Below are positions 41,377-51,035 of a DNA stretch of 64,000 bases, in pieces; position 1 is the stretch's first letter; the number at the start of each line of letters is the position of its first letter. A program made the position numbers and the translations under genes. Source of the stretch: Firmicutes bacterium UBA6113 (GTDB lineage Bacteria > Bacillota > Clostridia > Tissierellales > Sedimentibacteraceae); assembly GCA_002422545.1 (NCBI GenBank), contig DIWF01000036.1, positions 186,001 through 250,000 on the forward strand, written 5' to 3'. The notes below the pieces were generated by a model that did not search any database, was not told where the DNA came from, and saw only the letters and a program-made list of their open reading frames with translations.

Positions 41377-42762
41377 TTATAAGATTTCATACTTTTCCAT
41401 TTTCTTGTATAACAAACTTCTATGTATTCCTAACTCTTCGGCTGTATCTTGTACGTTTTTATTATTTCTTTTTAATGCATCCTTAATTAATAAAGCTTCA
41501 TAGTTATTTACTAAATTTTTTAATTTTTTATTACTACAATTTTCGTTAATATCAGCATTACATGAAATCATTTTTGAAGGTAAATCATTAAGCTGAATAG
41601 TCATATCTTCACAAGATGCAAAGGCGCTTTTTATTACGTTTTCTAACTCCCTAATGTTTCCTGGCCAATTATAATTATTTAAGCAACTCAATGCTTCGTC
41701 ACTTATAGTTATAACTGATTTATATTTGCAGTTAAGCTTATCTAAAAAATAATTTGCAAATAACACAACGTCATCCCTTCTTTCTCTCAAAGGGCTCGCT
41801 TCAATATTTACAACATTAAGCCTATAATATAAATCCTCTCGAAAAGTTCCTTGTTTAATCATTTCCTGTAAATTTTGACGTGTAGCTGCAATCACTCTAA
41901 CATCAATTTTAGTAGTTTTAGTTCCACCCAATTTCTCTATTTCATTTTCTTGTAAAACTCTAAGTAATTTTGATTGCATATCATAAGGCATATCACCAAT
42001 TTCATCAAGGAATATTGTTCCTTCATTGGCTAATTCAAATTTGCCCAATTTCCCACCTTTTTTAGCACCTGTAAAAGAACCTTCTTCGTATCCAAAAAGC
42101 TCTGACTCAATCAAATCTTTAGGAATAGCAGCACAATTAATGCTGACCATTGTTTTTTCTCTTCTATTGCTATTTTTATGAATGGATTGAGCAAAAACTT
42201 CTTTTCCTGTCCCAGTTTCACCGGTTATTAATATAGGAAAATCTGTTTTTGCAAATTTCATTGCACTTTTTTTAATTTTAATAAAATTCTTATTTTTTCC
42301 TATCATAATATCGAAGGAATGACGATTAGATTCAACTTTTTTGTATTCTTCTTTATAATATTGAAGTTCTGAGTACTCCTTCATTAATTTTTGTGCTGAA
42401 TCCAGCGTCTGAAGTTTAAACTTCACTTGAGCTACTCCAGCAATTGTTTCTCCTTGTTCGTCAAATACACAAGAACGATTTACAAGCAATATGTCATTTG
42501 AACTTTCCTTAGCTTCTCCTTCCAAAAACTTATGAATAGCACCTTCCTCACGATATTTTTTACTAACAATATCAATCATTTTGGAATTAGATATGATTTT
42601 TAATATTGATAATCCTACTACATCTTCTTTTTTTCTTCCTAAAAAATCACAATATTGTTCATTTATATCAGTAACATTTCCAAATTTATCAACTACAATA
42701 AAACCATCGTCAGTCATTTTCAATATTTCTTGAAAAATATATTTGTAATTATTTTTGTCCAT
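41377..42762 (-). CDS. Sigma-54-dependent activator: PAS, AAA+ and Fis-type HTH
   Basis: 461 residues. PAS sensor at about residues 8-75 (ILKMTDDGFIVVDKFGNVTDINEQYC). The AAA+ domain has Walker A GETGTGKE, loop EGSFTGA (GAFTGA is usual; a Ser variant), Walker B IFLDEIGDMP and FREDLYYRLNVV. The C-terminal Fis-like HTH is NNKNVQDTAEELGIHRSLLYKKM. It lies downstream of the etf operon on the same strand and is a candidate to activate the -24/-12 promoter at 49723. Confidence 0.93.
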   Translation of the reverse strand: MDKNNYKYIFQEILKMTDDGFIVVDKFGNVTDINEQYCDFLGRKKEDVVGLSILKIISNSKMIDIVSKKYREEGAIHKFLEGEAKESSNDILLVNRSCVFDEQGETIAGVAQVKFKLQTLDSAQKLMKEYSELQYYKEEYKKVESNRHSFDIMIGKNKNFIKIKKSAMKFAKTDFPILITGETGTGKEVFAQSIHKNSNRREKTMVSINCAAIPKDLIESELFGYEEGSFTGAKKGGKLGKFELANEGTIFLDEIGDMPYDMQSKLLRVLQENEIEKLGGTKTTKIDVRVIAATRQNLQEMIKQGTFREDLYYRLNVVNIEASPLRERRDDVVLFANYFLDKLNCKYKSVITISDEALSCLNNYNWPGNIRELENVIKSAFASCEDMTIQLNDLPSKMISCNADINENCSNKKLKNLVNNYEALLIKDALKRNNKNVQDTAEELGIHRSLLYKKMEKYEIL

Positions 42763-43020
42763 GTGATGTTACCGCCTATCATAAAAATATTAATAAGTAT
42801 TATTTTGACAATTATTTATCAACTAATTATATCATAATTTTCGATCAAGTAAAATATTTTTACATACCTTTTAAGCATTTACTTACACATTTACTAAAAA
42901 AATTTGCATGTCATTTTATTAAGGGTAAGCTATAGTTTCAATAAGAATTCCACTTATTATTCTTACGCAGAATCCAATATTATTATCAAATTCTGTATTA
43001 ACATGACTATTTTTTATATT

Positions 43021-43046
43021 AAAAAACTCGCAATAGCGAGCTTTTT
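43021..43046. terminator. Bidirectional intrinsic terminator of the etfA operon
   Basis: AAAAAACTCGC-AATA-GCGAGCTTTTT. It ends the sigma-54 operon about 35 bases after etfA. The rest of the 316-base gap 42763-43078 shows nothing else identifiable. Confidence 0.85.
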
Positions 43047-43078
43047 AATATAAATTAGATTTTATTGCAATAGTTTAT

Positions 43079-44119
43079 TTATATCTCTAAGAAATGTTTT
43101 TCATTAATTGCTTCAATCATAGCTGGAACTATTTCATATAAGTCTCCCACAATACCAAAATCACATATTTCAAATATTGGCGCATTTTTGTCCTTATTGA
43201 TAGCTATTATATATTTTGATTCATGCATTCCTGCTTGATGTTGAATAGCACCAGATATTCCACATGCAACATATAAATCAGGTCTTACTGTTGTCCCGGT
43301 TTGTCCTACTTGATGTGGACTTTCAATCCATCCAGCATCAACAGCTGCCCTTGATGATCCAACTTCTCCACCCAATGCCTCGGCTAATTCTTGAATTAAT
43401 CTAAATCCGGAAGCTTCTTTTAGACCTCTTCCGCCAGAAACTACAACTTTTGCTTCTATAAGATTTACTCTTTTTTTTCCACTTACAATTTTATCAATTA
43501 ATTTAACCCTTAAATCATCTTTTGATATTTTTGGATTAATTACTTCAATTTCTCCCCCTGCATAATCCACATGTACTGCCTTTGCCATAACACCCGGCCT
43601 AACAGTTGACATTTGTGGTCTGTTATTTGGACAAATTATTGTAGCCATTAAATTTCCACCAAATGCTGGCCTTGTTTGAAGTAATTTTCCATCAGTTTCG
43701 TCTATTTCTAGTTTAGTACAGTCAGCTGTTAATCCAGTACCAACTTTTGCAGCAATTCTTGGACCTATGTCTCTTCCTATTGATGTTGCTCCTAATAATA
43801 CTATTTCAGGTTTTCTTTCTTTTATCAAATCTGAAATGGTTATTGCATATCCCTCAGTATTAAAATCTTTAAGCAATTCATGCTCAATATATAAAACCTT
43901 ATCTACACCAAAGTGTAAAAGTCTTTCTGTTATACCTTTTACTCCATGCCCTACTATTACAACATTCAATTTCTTATTTATTTTTTCGGCTAATTTCTTT
44001 CCTTCACCAATTAATTCTATTGTTACTGGGTGAACCTTCCCATCGATTAGTTCACCAATAATCCAAACATCATTATAATCCTTTAAATCAATACCTTGAT
44101 TTACTTTTGCTATTTCCAT
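43079..44119 (-). CDS. etfA: Electron transfer flavoprotein alpha subunit
   Basis: 346 residues. EVVVLIG-type N-terminal half, then the FAD-binding signature VVSGGRGLKEASGFRLIQELAEALGGEVGSSRAAVDAGW, GQTGTTVRPDLYVACGISGAIQHQAGM and INKDKNAPIFEICDFGIVGD. It pairs with EtfB, encoded just upstream; the EtfA ATG lies 18 bases after the EtfB stop, behind GGAGGG. It feeds electrons to or from the acyl-CoA dehydrogenase in this operon; whether it bifurcates electrons cannot be read reliably. Confidence 0.95.
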   Translation of the reverse strand: MEIAKVNQGIDLKDYNDVWIIGELIDGKVHPVTIELIGEGKKLAEKINKKLNVVIVGHGVKGITERLLHFGVDKVLYIEHELLKDFNTEGYAITISDLIKERKPEIVLLGATSIGRDIGPRIAAKVGTGLTADCTKLEIDETDGKLLQTRPAFGGNLMATIICPNNRPQMSTVRPGVMAKAVHVDYAGGEIEVINPKISKDDLRVKLIDKIVSGKKRVNLIEAKVVVSGGRGLKEASGFRLIQELAEALGGEVGSSRAAVDAGWIESPHQVGQTGTTVRPDLYVACGISGAIQHQAGMHESKYIIAINKDKNAPIFEICDFGIVGDLYEIVPAMIEAINEKHFLEI

Positions 44120-44136
44120 TATTGTCCCTCCTCTCA

Positions 44137-44934
44137 CTAAATTAAGTTTAATTCTGATAACTTCATTACAAGTGTATTTGCTTTATCCTTTGAATTATTG
44201 CCATCTATTATTTCTGAAACTTTATTCTTAACCGGTACAAAAGATTTATAAACATTAGTAGGAGATCCTTTTAACCCAATTTGTGTTGAATCAACAACTA
44301 AATCACCAATACCAAATACTCTTATCTTTTCTTCACCCTTATCTCCATATGCTTCATTTATTCCCTTGATTGTAGGGTATCTTGGATCATTAAGCTCTTT
44401 GATAGCAGTTAATAAAACTGGTGTTGCTACTTCAAATACATACTCTCCATATTCAGTGTATCTAACTACCTCAAGCTTATCACCTTCAAATTTTGCATTT
44501 TTTACATATGTTACCTGAGGTATATTTAAAAATTCTGCTATTTCAGGCCCAACCTGAGCTGTATCTCCATCAATTGCCTGTCTGCCACAAAATACAATGT
44601 CATAGTTTCCAATTTTTTCGATAGCCGCTGCTATAATTGTTGCAGTAGCCCATGTATCTGAACCTCCAAATGCTCTGTCACTAATCAATACTCCTTCATC
44701 AGCACCCATTGCCATAGCTTCCTTCAAAACATCCTTAGCTTGTGGTGGTCCCATGCTTACTGCTGTTAACTCTGCACCAAATTCATCTTTAAATCTCAAA
44801 GCTGCTTCTAAAGCATTTTTATCATCTGGGTTCATAATGCTAGGAACACCATCTCGTATAAGAGTTCCTGTTTCTTGATTTATTCTAACTTCATTAGTAT
44901 CCGGAACTTGTTTTAGACATACTATAATTCTCAT
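44137..44934 (-). CDS. etfB: Electron transfer flavoprotein beta subunit
   Basis: 265 residues. MRIIVCLKQVPDTNEVRI opens as EtfB of clostridia; GADEGVLISDRAFGGSDTWATATIIAAAIEK and DIVFCGRQAIDGDTAQVGPEIAEFL are the nucleotide-binding pattern. It forms a dimer with EtfA and a complex with acyl-CoA dehydrogenase. Confidence 0.95.
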   Translation of the reverse strand: MRIIVCLKQVPDTNEVRINQETGTLIRDGVPSIMNPDDKNALEAALRFKDEFGAELTAVSMGPPQAKDVLKEAMAMGADEGVLISDRAFGGSDTWATATIIAAAIEKIGNYDIVFCGRQAIDGDTAQVGPEIAEFLNIPQVTYVKNAKFEGDKLEVVRYTEYGEYVFEVATPVLLTAIKELNDPRYPTIKGINEAYGDKGEEKIRVFGIGDLVVDSTQIGLKGSPTNVYKSFVPVKNKVSEIIDGNNSKDKANTLVMKLSELNLI

Positions 44935-44943
44935 ATTACCCTC

Positions 44944-46080
44944 CTAACCAAGTACTGCTCTTGAAATTACAACCTTGTGAATTTCAGAGGTACCTTCGTA
45001 AATTTCTGTAATCTTTGCGTCTCTTACCATTCTTTCTAGCGGATAATCTTTCATATATCCGTAGCCACCATGTATTTGCAAAGCTCGATTTGTTACAAAG
45101 CTAGCAGTTTCAGATGCATTTAATTTTGCCATTGCAGCTTCCTTTGTAAAAGGCTGTCCAGAAATTTTTAAATAAGCTGCTCTATAAATCATCCATCTTG
45201 CACATTCTATTTTCGTTGCCATTTCCGCAATATACCATTGTAATCCTTGCAAAGCAGCAATAGGCTTCCCAAATTGAACTCTCTCTTTCATGTAAGAAAC
45301 TGATTCCTCTAATGCACCTTCAGCTAATCCTAAAGCTTGTGCTGCAACACCAATACGTGCACCATCTAGCCCAATCATAGCTATTTTAAATCCTTGCCCT
45401 TCTTTGCCTACAAGATTTTTTTTTGGTACACGGCAATTGTCAAAAATTATTTCTGCTGTTTGAGAAGCTCTTATACCCATTTTATTTTCAATTTTACCAA
45501 CTGAGAATCCAGGTGTACTTGTAGGAACTATTATTGCTGACAATCCTTTAACTCCTTTAGAAGGATCTGTAGATGCAAATACCACTACATAATCAGCTAC
45601 ATTTCCTCCAGTAATGAAACATTTAGTTCCATTTAAAACATATTCATCTCCCTCTAATACGGCAGTAGTTTTTACTGTTGCTGCATCAGATCCTGCATTA
45701 GGCTCAGTTAAGGCGAATGCTGTTTTTTTACCTCCGCTTGTGACAAGTGGTAAATATTTTTGTTTTTGTTCTTCTGACCCAAATTTTAATACTGTTTGCA
45801 CAAATACCGCATGTATAGATAATATGGCAGCTGTTGCCCCACATTTTTTAGCAATTTCGGATATTACAATAATTTTTGTAATATCATCTCCACCAGATCC
45901 GCCATACTCAACCGGTACAGCTATACCTGTAAATCCACACTTAACCATCTTGTCAAATGTTTCAAAAGGGTACCTTCCCTCTCGATCTATCTCTTCTGCT
46001 AAAGGCGCTACTTCCTTTTCAGCAAATTCTCGTGCAACTTTTTGAATCACTTCTTCAGATTTAGAGAAGTTAAAATCCAT
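44944..46080 (-). CDS. Acyl-CoA dehydrogenase family enzyme (probable enoyl-CoA reductase in this operon)
   Basis: 378 residues, full length. TEPNAGSDAATVKTTA and FITGGNVADYVVVFA are the FAD/substrate segments, and EIYEGTSEIHKVVISR holds the catalytic Glu. Like CaiA and butyryl-CoA dehydrogenases it can work with Etf to reduce an enoyl-CoA. The operon context makes reduction the likely direction under fermentation. Confidence 0.93.
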   Translation of the reverse strand: MDFNFSKSEEVIQKVAREFAEKEVAPLAEEIDREGRYPFETFDKMVKCGFTGIAVPVEYGGSGGDDITKIIVISEIAKKCGATAAILSIHAVFVQTVLKFGSEEQKQKYLPLVTSGGKKTAFALTEPNAGSDAATVKTTAVLEGDEYVLNGTKCFITGGNVADYVVVFASTDPSKGVKGLSAIIVPTSTPGFSVGKIENKMGIRASQTAEIIFDNCRVPKKNLVGKEGQGFKIAMIGLDGARIGVAAQALGLAEGALEESVSYMKERVQFGKPIAALQGLQWYIAEMATKIECARWMIYRAAYLKISGQPFTKEAAMAKLNASETASFVTNRALQIHGGYGYMKDYPLERMVRDAKITEIYEGTSEIHKVVISRAVLG

Positions 46081-46188
46081 ATTTATTTCCTCCTTATTAT
46101 TGCGTAGAATTCTCAGTAATACTGAGTATTAAATTATAACCATAATCTCTTATATTGTTTCTTAGTGATATAAGAGAATTTTAATACC

Positions 46189-47421
46189 TTAAAATGCTGA
46201 TTCTGCTTTCTCATATGGAACACTTGCTATTATATTTTCTTCTGCTAATTTTTTAATTTCTTCTTCTGTATATCCTAATTCCAACAATATTTCCTCGTTA
46301 TTTTCTCCTATTAATGGTGCATCGTTTTTTATTTTAACATCAATTGTATTAAATTTAACTGGAGGCATTGCTACGAAGCACTTAGTTCCATCGCGATTTT
46401 CAACTTCATATACGTAATTATTTGCAAGTGCTTGAGGATCTTTTATAGCATCTATTACATGTTGTATTTTTTCATGAGCTATATCTGATGCTGTCAGTTT
46501 CTTGTCCATTTCATCTTGTGTCCATTTTTTAAACTCTGTTGATATTATTTCAATTAATTCAGCAGCATTCTCTTTTGCTGCAAGAGTAGTTTCATATTTT
46601 TTATTTCCTACCAAATCTTCTCTTCCTATTACTTTGCAGAATGTTTCATAATATCTCTCATGTTCGAGAATACTTAAAAATATCCAACCACCATCCTTAC
46701 ACTCATAAGAATTAATTACTGGTGAATTTGCTTTTTTCCTTGTTTTTGGGTATTCATCACCATATTGTGTAGAAGCCACTAATGCGCTTAAGTTCCATAT
46801 TGCTTGTGCAAACAAAGAAACCATTACTTTTGCACCAATTCCTGTTCTTTGTTGTTCATAAAGAGCTGCTGCAATACCTCCGGATAAACTACATGAAGTA
46901 GTTGCATCTCCAAAACCTATAGGCGGATTAACTGTAGTTCCCCTTTCGGCCGCATCAGCCATAGCTCCACTTCGCGCCCAGAATGCTACAGTATCAAATC
47001 CTGGATTGTCTTTTGCAGGTCCACAATCCCCAAATCCATTTATTTGTGCCCATACAACTTTTGGATACCTTTTATGAATGCTTTCATAATCTAACCCTAA
47101 TTTTTCAAGAGCTTTTGTCCTATAACTTGATACGAATACATCTGCTTGTTCTAACAATTTTTCCATAATTGCCATACCTTTTTCTGATTTTAAATCTATG
47201 GCAATTCCTCTTTTTTCTGAGTTATAGCAACTATATAATGGATTAATACCAAAATTTGCAGGGGCTCCCATACCAGCACCAGTTGTTCTCCCTGGATCAC
47301 CCCAAAATGGCTCAACCTTTAGAACATCAGCTCCCCAATCAGCAAGTATTCTGGCAGTACCAGGCCCAGCTATAAAATATGTTAAATCAATTACTTTTAC
47401 TCCTTTTAACGGCTTAAACAT
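46189..47421 (-). CDS. Type III (CaiB/BaiF/FldA-like) CoA-transferase
   Basis: 410 residues. GVKVIDLTYFIAGPGTARIL and ADVLKVEPFWGDPGRTTG form the opening, VFVSSYRTKALEKLGLDYE the helix, and GFGDCGPAKDNPGFDTVAFWARSG contains the catalytic Asp. The family exchanges CoA between carboxylates (carnitine/crotonobetaine, phenyllactate/cinnamate, 2-hydroxyisocaproate). It activates the imported acid here without ATP. Confidence 0.92.
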   Translation of the reverse strand: MFKPLKGVKVIDLTYFIAGPGTARILADWGADVLKVEPFWGDPGRTTGAGMGAPANFGINPLYSCYNSEKRGIAIDLKSEKGMAIMEKLLEQADVFVSSYRTKALEKLGLDYESIHKRYPKVVWAQINGFGDCGPAKDNPGFDTVAFWARSGAMADAAERGTTVNPPIGFGDATTSCSLSGGIAAALYEQQRTGIGAKVMVSLFAQAIWNLSALVASTQYGDEYPKTRKKANSPVINSYECKDGGWIFLSILEHERYYETFCKVIGREDLVGNKKYETTLAAKENAAELIEIISTEFKKWTQDEMDKKLTASDIAHEKIQHVIDAIKDPQALANNYVYEVENRDGTKCFVAMPPVKFNTIDVKIKNDAPLIGENNEEILLELGYTEEEIKKLAEENIIASVPYEKAESAF

Positions 47422-47488
47422 GTTACCCTCCTATTTATTAGTTAATGCGATTTTTTTATCTAAATTATCAATCTTATTATATAAAATA

Positions 47489-48808
47489 TTATGGTAAAGC
47501 TGGGAACATTGAAAACAGTACTACAGCTACAACAGAACCAATTGCTGGTACAACGACTGTTAACCAAAATATTAATCCATATGCATCCTTATGTGATTCA
47601 TTACATAAACCATTCGTTACTGTTACTATATAGCCATTATGTGGAAGAGAATCTAATGCAGCTGAAGAGATGCTCATTACCCTGTGAATTGCTGCAGCTG
47701 GTACACCTAATGCTAAGTAAGCCGGTCCTAAAAGAGGTGCTGCAATACCTAAGCCACCTGAAGCTGACCCACAAATACCTGCAATAACTGTTGTACCAAT
47801 GGCAACCCCTACTAAAGGTGAACCGGGTATTGATATCATTGCATCAATAACAACAGGGAAAGCTATAGTTGCTTTAACAACTGCTCCAAAACCAACTACT
47901 GCACAAGTGTTTGATATAGATACTACTGATTGTTTACACGCTTCTCCAAGGTTGAATAATATTTTATGATTATCTTGATATTTGTTTAAAAGAATTATTA
48001 CAGCAACTGAACCTAGAAACACCCCAAATTCTAATGGCACCAATGTACTACCACCAATTTTTATATTTATTAAAAGAATTGTTAATATCAGAGGAATTAC
48101 AGCTAACCAACCGCTTGGATATGTTGCATTATCATGAAATACATCCATAGGTTTGGCCACAAAATTTTCACCTTCTGATCTTGCCTTATTTACAGTTTTA
48201 ATCAATATTATGCTGCCTAATACCAAAATAACTGCTGAACTAATAAATCCATTTACTGCGCCAGCCATCAAATCTGTTCCTAAAGCAGCTGCAGGTATGG
48301 CATTATGTATTTGTGGTGCACCTGGAGCAACCATTGCCCATGTGGAACAACCAAAAGTTAATGCAGCCGGAATAAACCTTCTTGGATAATTTGCTTGTTT
48401 GAATACTTCTAAGGCTATCGGAAACACTGCAAAACTCGCAACAAATACGCTTACTCCTCCATATGAAATGATACCACATGCTAATGGTATTGAAATCAAT
48501 GCCATACTAGGTCCAAATTTATCTACTATCATTTTTGCAATAGATTTAGCTCCGTTTGTAACTTCATATGCTTTACCCATTATTGTTCCTGTTAAAAAAA
48601 TCAAAAAATTACTTTTAAAGAAACTTACAAAACCTCCCATATAACTTTCTTTTAAGCCATCATAAAGATTAATACCGCCTGTCAAAGCTACTATAATTGA
48701 ACAAAGAATGGCTACAACGTAAATATTTACTCCTCTCATTATCAGTACTACTAATAATCCGAGTGATACCAAAATCCCAATTAAGCTTATTACTACTGAT
48801 ATGTCCAT
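47489..48808 (-). CDS. GntP-family permease
   Basis: 439 residues, about 12 to 14 transmembrane helices. ISYGGVSVFVASFAVFPIALEVF, ALDSLPHNGYIVTVTNGLCNESHKDAYGLIFW and GSASGGLGIA are GntP/IT-superfamily motifs. GntP members carry gluconate and, in some cases, 3-hydroxybutyrate or other hydroxy acids. A hydroxy acid would fit the enoyl-CoA hydratase in the operon. The ATG behind GAGGTG is chosen over a GTG three codons upstream. Confidence 0.92.
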   Translation of the reverse strand: MDISVVISLIGILVSLGLLVVLIMRGVNIYVVAILCSIIVALTGGINLYDGLKESYMGGFVSFFKSNFLIFLTGTIMGKAYEVTNGAKSIAKMIVDKFGPSMALISIPLACGIISYGGVSVFVASFAVFPIALEVFKQANYPRRFIPAALTFGCSTWAMVAPGAPQIHNAIPAAALGTDLMAGAVNGFISSAVILVLGSIILIKTVNKARSEGENFVAKPMDVFHDNATYPSGWLAVIPLILTILLINIKIGGSTLVPLEFGVFLGSVAVIILLNKYQDNHKILFNLGEACKQSVVSISNTCAVVGFGAVVKATIAFPVVIDAMISIPGSPLVGVAIGTTVIAGICGSASGGLGIAAPLLGPAYLALGVPAAAIHRVMSISSAALDSLPHNGYIVTVTNGLCNESHKDAYGLIFWLTVVVPAIGSVVAVVLFSMFPALP

Positions 48809-48864
48809 AATATACACCTCATATTTTACTTTTTATACTTTCAAAATAGCTTGTTCATTAAATT

Positions 48865-49665
48865 TTATTTATTTTTAAATACTGCAGGTCTCTTTTCAAT
48901 AAATGCTTTCATTCCTTCATCTTTATCATCTGTAGCAAATGATAAAGCTGCGATGTCCTTTTCTAATTCTAATCCATTATCTATATCCATTTCTAAACCA
49001 CGATTTATTGCTATCTTTGCAAATCCAATAGCTAATGAAGCATTTTTAAGAATTGCCTTCATCATATTTTTGGCTTCTTCAATTAACAATTCAGGTTCTA
49101 CAACTTTGTTAACTAATCCTACAGATAAGGCTTCTTCTGCTTTAATTTGTCTTCCAGTGTATATAAGTTCTTTAGCAATACCTGAACCTATTAATCGTGG
49201 TAATCTTTGTGTCCCTCCAAAACATGGAATTACCCCCAAACCTACTTCAGGTTGTCCAAACACTGCTTTTGTTGAGGCAATCCTAATATCACAGCTTAAA
49301 GATAATTCACATCCACCACCTAAAGCATAGCCATTAACAGCGGATATTACTGGTTTTTCTAAATTTTCTATTTTATTAAAAATCATTTGTGCAAATGCTG
49401 CATATTTTCTTCCTTCAATGCTTTTGTAACCTTGCATCTGAACTATATCAGCTCCTGCTACAAACCCTTTTCCTTCTCCAGTAATTATTACACCCCTTAC
49501 TGAATCATCCTCTGCAATGCAATCAAAGATTTTATTAAGGTCAGAAAGAGTATCATTGTTTAATGCATTTAATGCTTTCGGTCTGTTGATTTTTACTAAA
49601 GCTATTTCATCTTCTACTGTTACTAAAACGTTAATTAATTGACTTGATATTTCTGATATTGACAT
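48865..49665 (-). CDS. Enoyl-CoA hydratase/isomerase (crotonase) family
   Basis: 266 residues. GKGFVAGADIVQMQ (oxyanion hole 1), AVNGYALGGGCELSLSCDIRIAS (oxyanion hole 2) and FGQPEVGLGVIPCFGGTQRLPRLIG carry the two catalytic Glu of true hydratases. It interconverts 3-hydroxyacyl-CoA and enoyl-CoA. It is the first gene after the -24/-12 promoter. Confidence 0.94.
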   Translation of the reverse strand: MSISEISSQLINVLVTVEDEIALVKINRPKALNALNNDTLSDLNKIFDCIAEDDSVRGVIITGEGKGFVAGADIVQMQGYKSIEGRKYAAFAQMIFNKIENLEKPVISAVNGYALGGGCELSLSCDIRIASTKAVFGQPEVGLGVIPCFGGTQRLPRLIGSGIAKELIYTGRQIKAEEALSVGLVNKVVEPELLIEEAKNMMKAILKNASLAIGFAKIAINRGLEMDIDNGLELEKDIAALSFATDDKDEGMKAFIEKRPAVFKNK

Positions 49666-49722
49666 TTTTGTATTCTCCTTTAAATTTCCATCTATCTAGG
49701 CCTTTAGACAATTATTTAACAA

Positions 49723-49738
49723 AGCAATAAGCATGCCA
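49723..49738 (-). promoter_or_regulatory. Sigma-54 promoter (-24/-12) of the cai-like operon
   Basis: On the minus strand TTGGCATG-CTTA-TTGCTTT; GG (49736-49737) and GC (49724-49725) are 10 bases apart. It lies 60 bases upstream of the hydratase ATG and matches the consensus TGGCAYG-N4-TTGC. Confidence 0.85.
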
Positions 49739-49906
49739 AGTAACTTATTAAAATCAGCTTTTCCCAAAGTTTATATAAAACCAGCAGTAAATGCATTGAA
49801 AATTAAGCTTTTAGAGCCCAAGTACTACAATTCATATTCTCCAAATTATTTTTAAGCTATTTATCAATCTTATAGTTAGTTATTAAACAATCAATAAATT
49901 CACATA

Positions 49907-50066
49907 AAAATGTCTCAAATAGTAGACTTGCGAATCATATTTGAGACATTTTATATTTGTTTAACTTGATTTAAATGATTTTGATAAAAATCAAACTAAT
50001 TAAGATGTTAATTAAGTGTCAAAATGATTTAAAACTTGTTTTCTCGTCTACTATTTGAGACATTTT
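49907..50066. promoter_or_regulatory. Upstream activator sites: perfect 21-base inverted repeat plus a third half
   Basis: The 456-base gap 49666-50121 holds no gene. Within it, AAAATGTCTCAAATAGTAGAC (first base 49907) and its exact complement ending at 50066 lie 118 bases apart. A third copy, ATTTGAGACATTTT, is at 49939-49952. They lie 170-330 bases upstream of the -24/-12 promoter, the usual place for enhancer sites of a sigma-54 activator. Confidence 0.7.
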
Positions 50067-50121
50067 GATTTCTTACTTCAAGTATTAAGACGGTTTATTT
50101 CAGCATTTATAATTTAAAATA

Positions 50122-50730
50122 TTAGAATCCACATTCTTCATTAACTATGAGCACCTTAATTCTATTGCTGTCTGTTTGACCTTCGATTATTGAAAGGATA
50201 TTGCATACCCCTATACAACCTACGCACTTGTTCAATGTTACGCATGGAGGATTATATCCTGCACGCTTTGCATTTGTGGGACATGCGACATTTTTAACTC
50301 TTTTTATTGCATCATCTACTGTATCTACAATTTTATTTTTACCAACTACAATTATTACTTTATCTGGTCCATAAGTAATTGAAGCTACTCTATTCCCACT
50401 ATGGTCCACATTAACAATTCTTCCATCAACAGATATGGCATTTGAACCAGTAATATACCAATCTGTAGTAAGAGCCTTTCTTTTTAATTCTTTACTTTCT
50501 TCTCGATTTTTTGCAAGTTCTTTATCATATACAACATTTCCTCTTTCTAATAATAAGTTGGTAATATCCATCTTTTGGAGTGTAACCGAATGACCAATTC
50601 CTATTGTCGATTCTGTTGGTACCATATCTAATATGAATGATTTAACATCTTCTAAGCTTTCCAAATACTCTACCCCTATGTTTCTTTGCTTAAAGTTTCC
50701 CACTAATTTTTTTAACTTTTCTTCATTCAT
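50122..50730 (-). CDS. LUD-domain protein (lactate-utilisation type)
   Basis: 202 residues. A LUD domain: TESTIGIGHSVTLQKMDI, DWYITGSNAISVDGRIVNVDHSGNRVASI, VIIVVGKNKIV. A Cys motif (CVTLNKCVGCIGVC) near residue 175 may bind an Fe-S cluster. LUD proteins are linked to lactate/2-hydroxy-acid metabolism and to LutC/LutB; here no lutA/B partner is adjacent. It may be an independent unit upstream of the cai-like operon and is on the same strand. Confidence 0.87.
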   Translation of the reverse strand: MNEEKLKKLVGNFKQRNIGVEYLESLEDVKSFILDMVPTESTIGIGHSVTLQKMDITNLLLERGNVVYDKELAKNREESKELKRKALTTDWYITGSNAISVDGRIVNVDHSGNRVASITYGPDKVIIVVGKNKIVDTVDDAIKRVKNVACPTNAKRAGYNPPCVTLNKCVGCIGVCNILSIIEGQTDSNRIKVLIVNEECGF

Positions 50731-50983
50731 CCCCAACACCTCACTATTACTATACTTTTCATGATTAATTCTCCATAATGCTTAATAATTTCATTATATT
50801 ACTTTATAAGTTTAGTATGCAATATAAAAATGGTGATTCCTAATATAAACTCTTCTGTTGATACTAATTCACATTGCAGCACCTATTAAATTTAAATTTT
50901 AAATGCTCAAGAGGTAAGGAGTCAGTACTAATGAAGATTCTCATTATGAATTGCAAATTTTTATTATTTAATGCAATATATAC

Positions 50984-51012
50984 TTTACATTTTGTAATAT
51001 TTATATTATACT
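50984..51012 (+). promoter_or_regulatory. Sigma-A promoter of the XRE/DUF6773 pair
   Basis: TTTACA at 50984-50989, a 17-base spacer, TATACT at 51007-51012. Confidence 0.7.
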
Positions 51013-51035
51013 ATGCAATATAAAGGAGGCGGATT

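Noticed and set aside
45614..46045. Plus-strand frame of 143 residues inside the acyl-CoA dehydrogenase gene
   Set aside because: Shadow of a well-supported enzyme, without start signals.
49907..50066. The 21-base repeats as a CRISPR array
   Set aside because: Only three copies, in opposite orientations and unequal spacing, with no cas genes. They fit an enhancer better.
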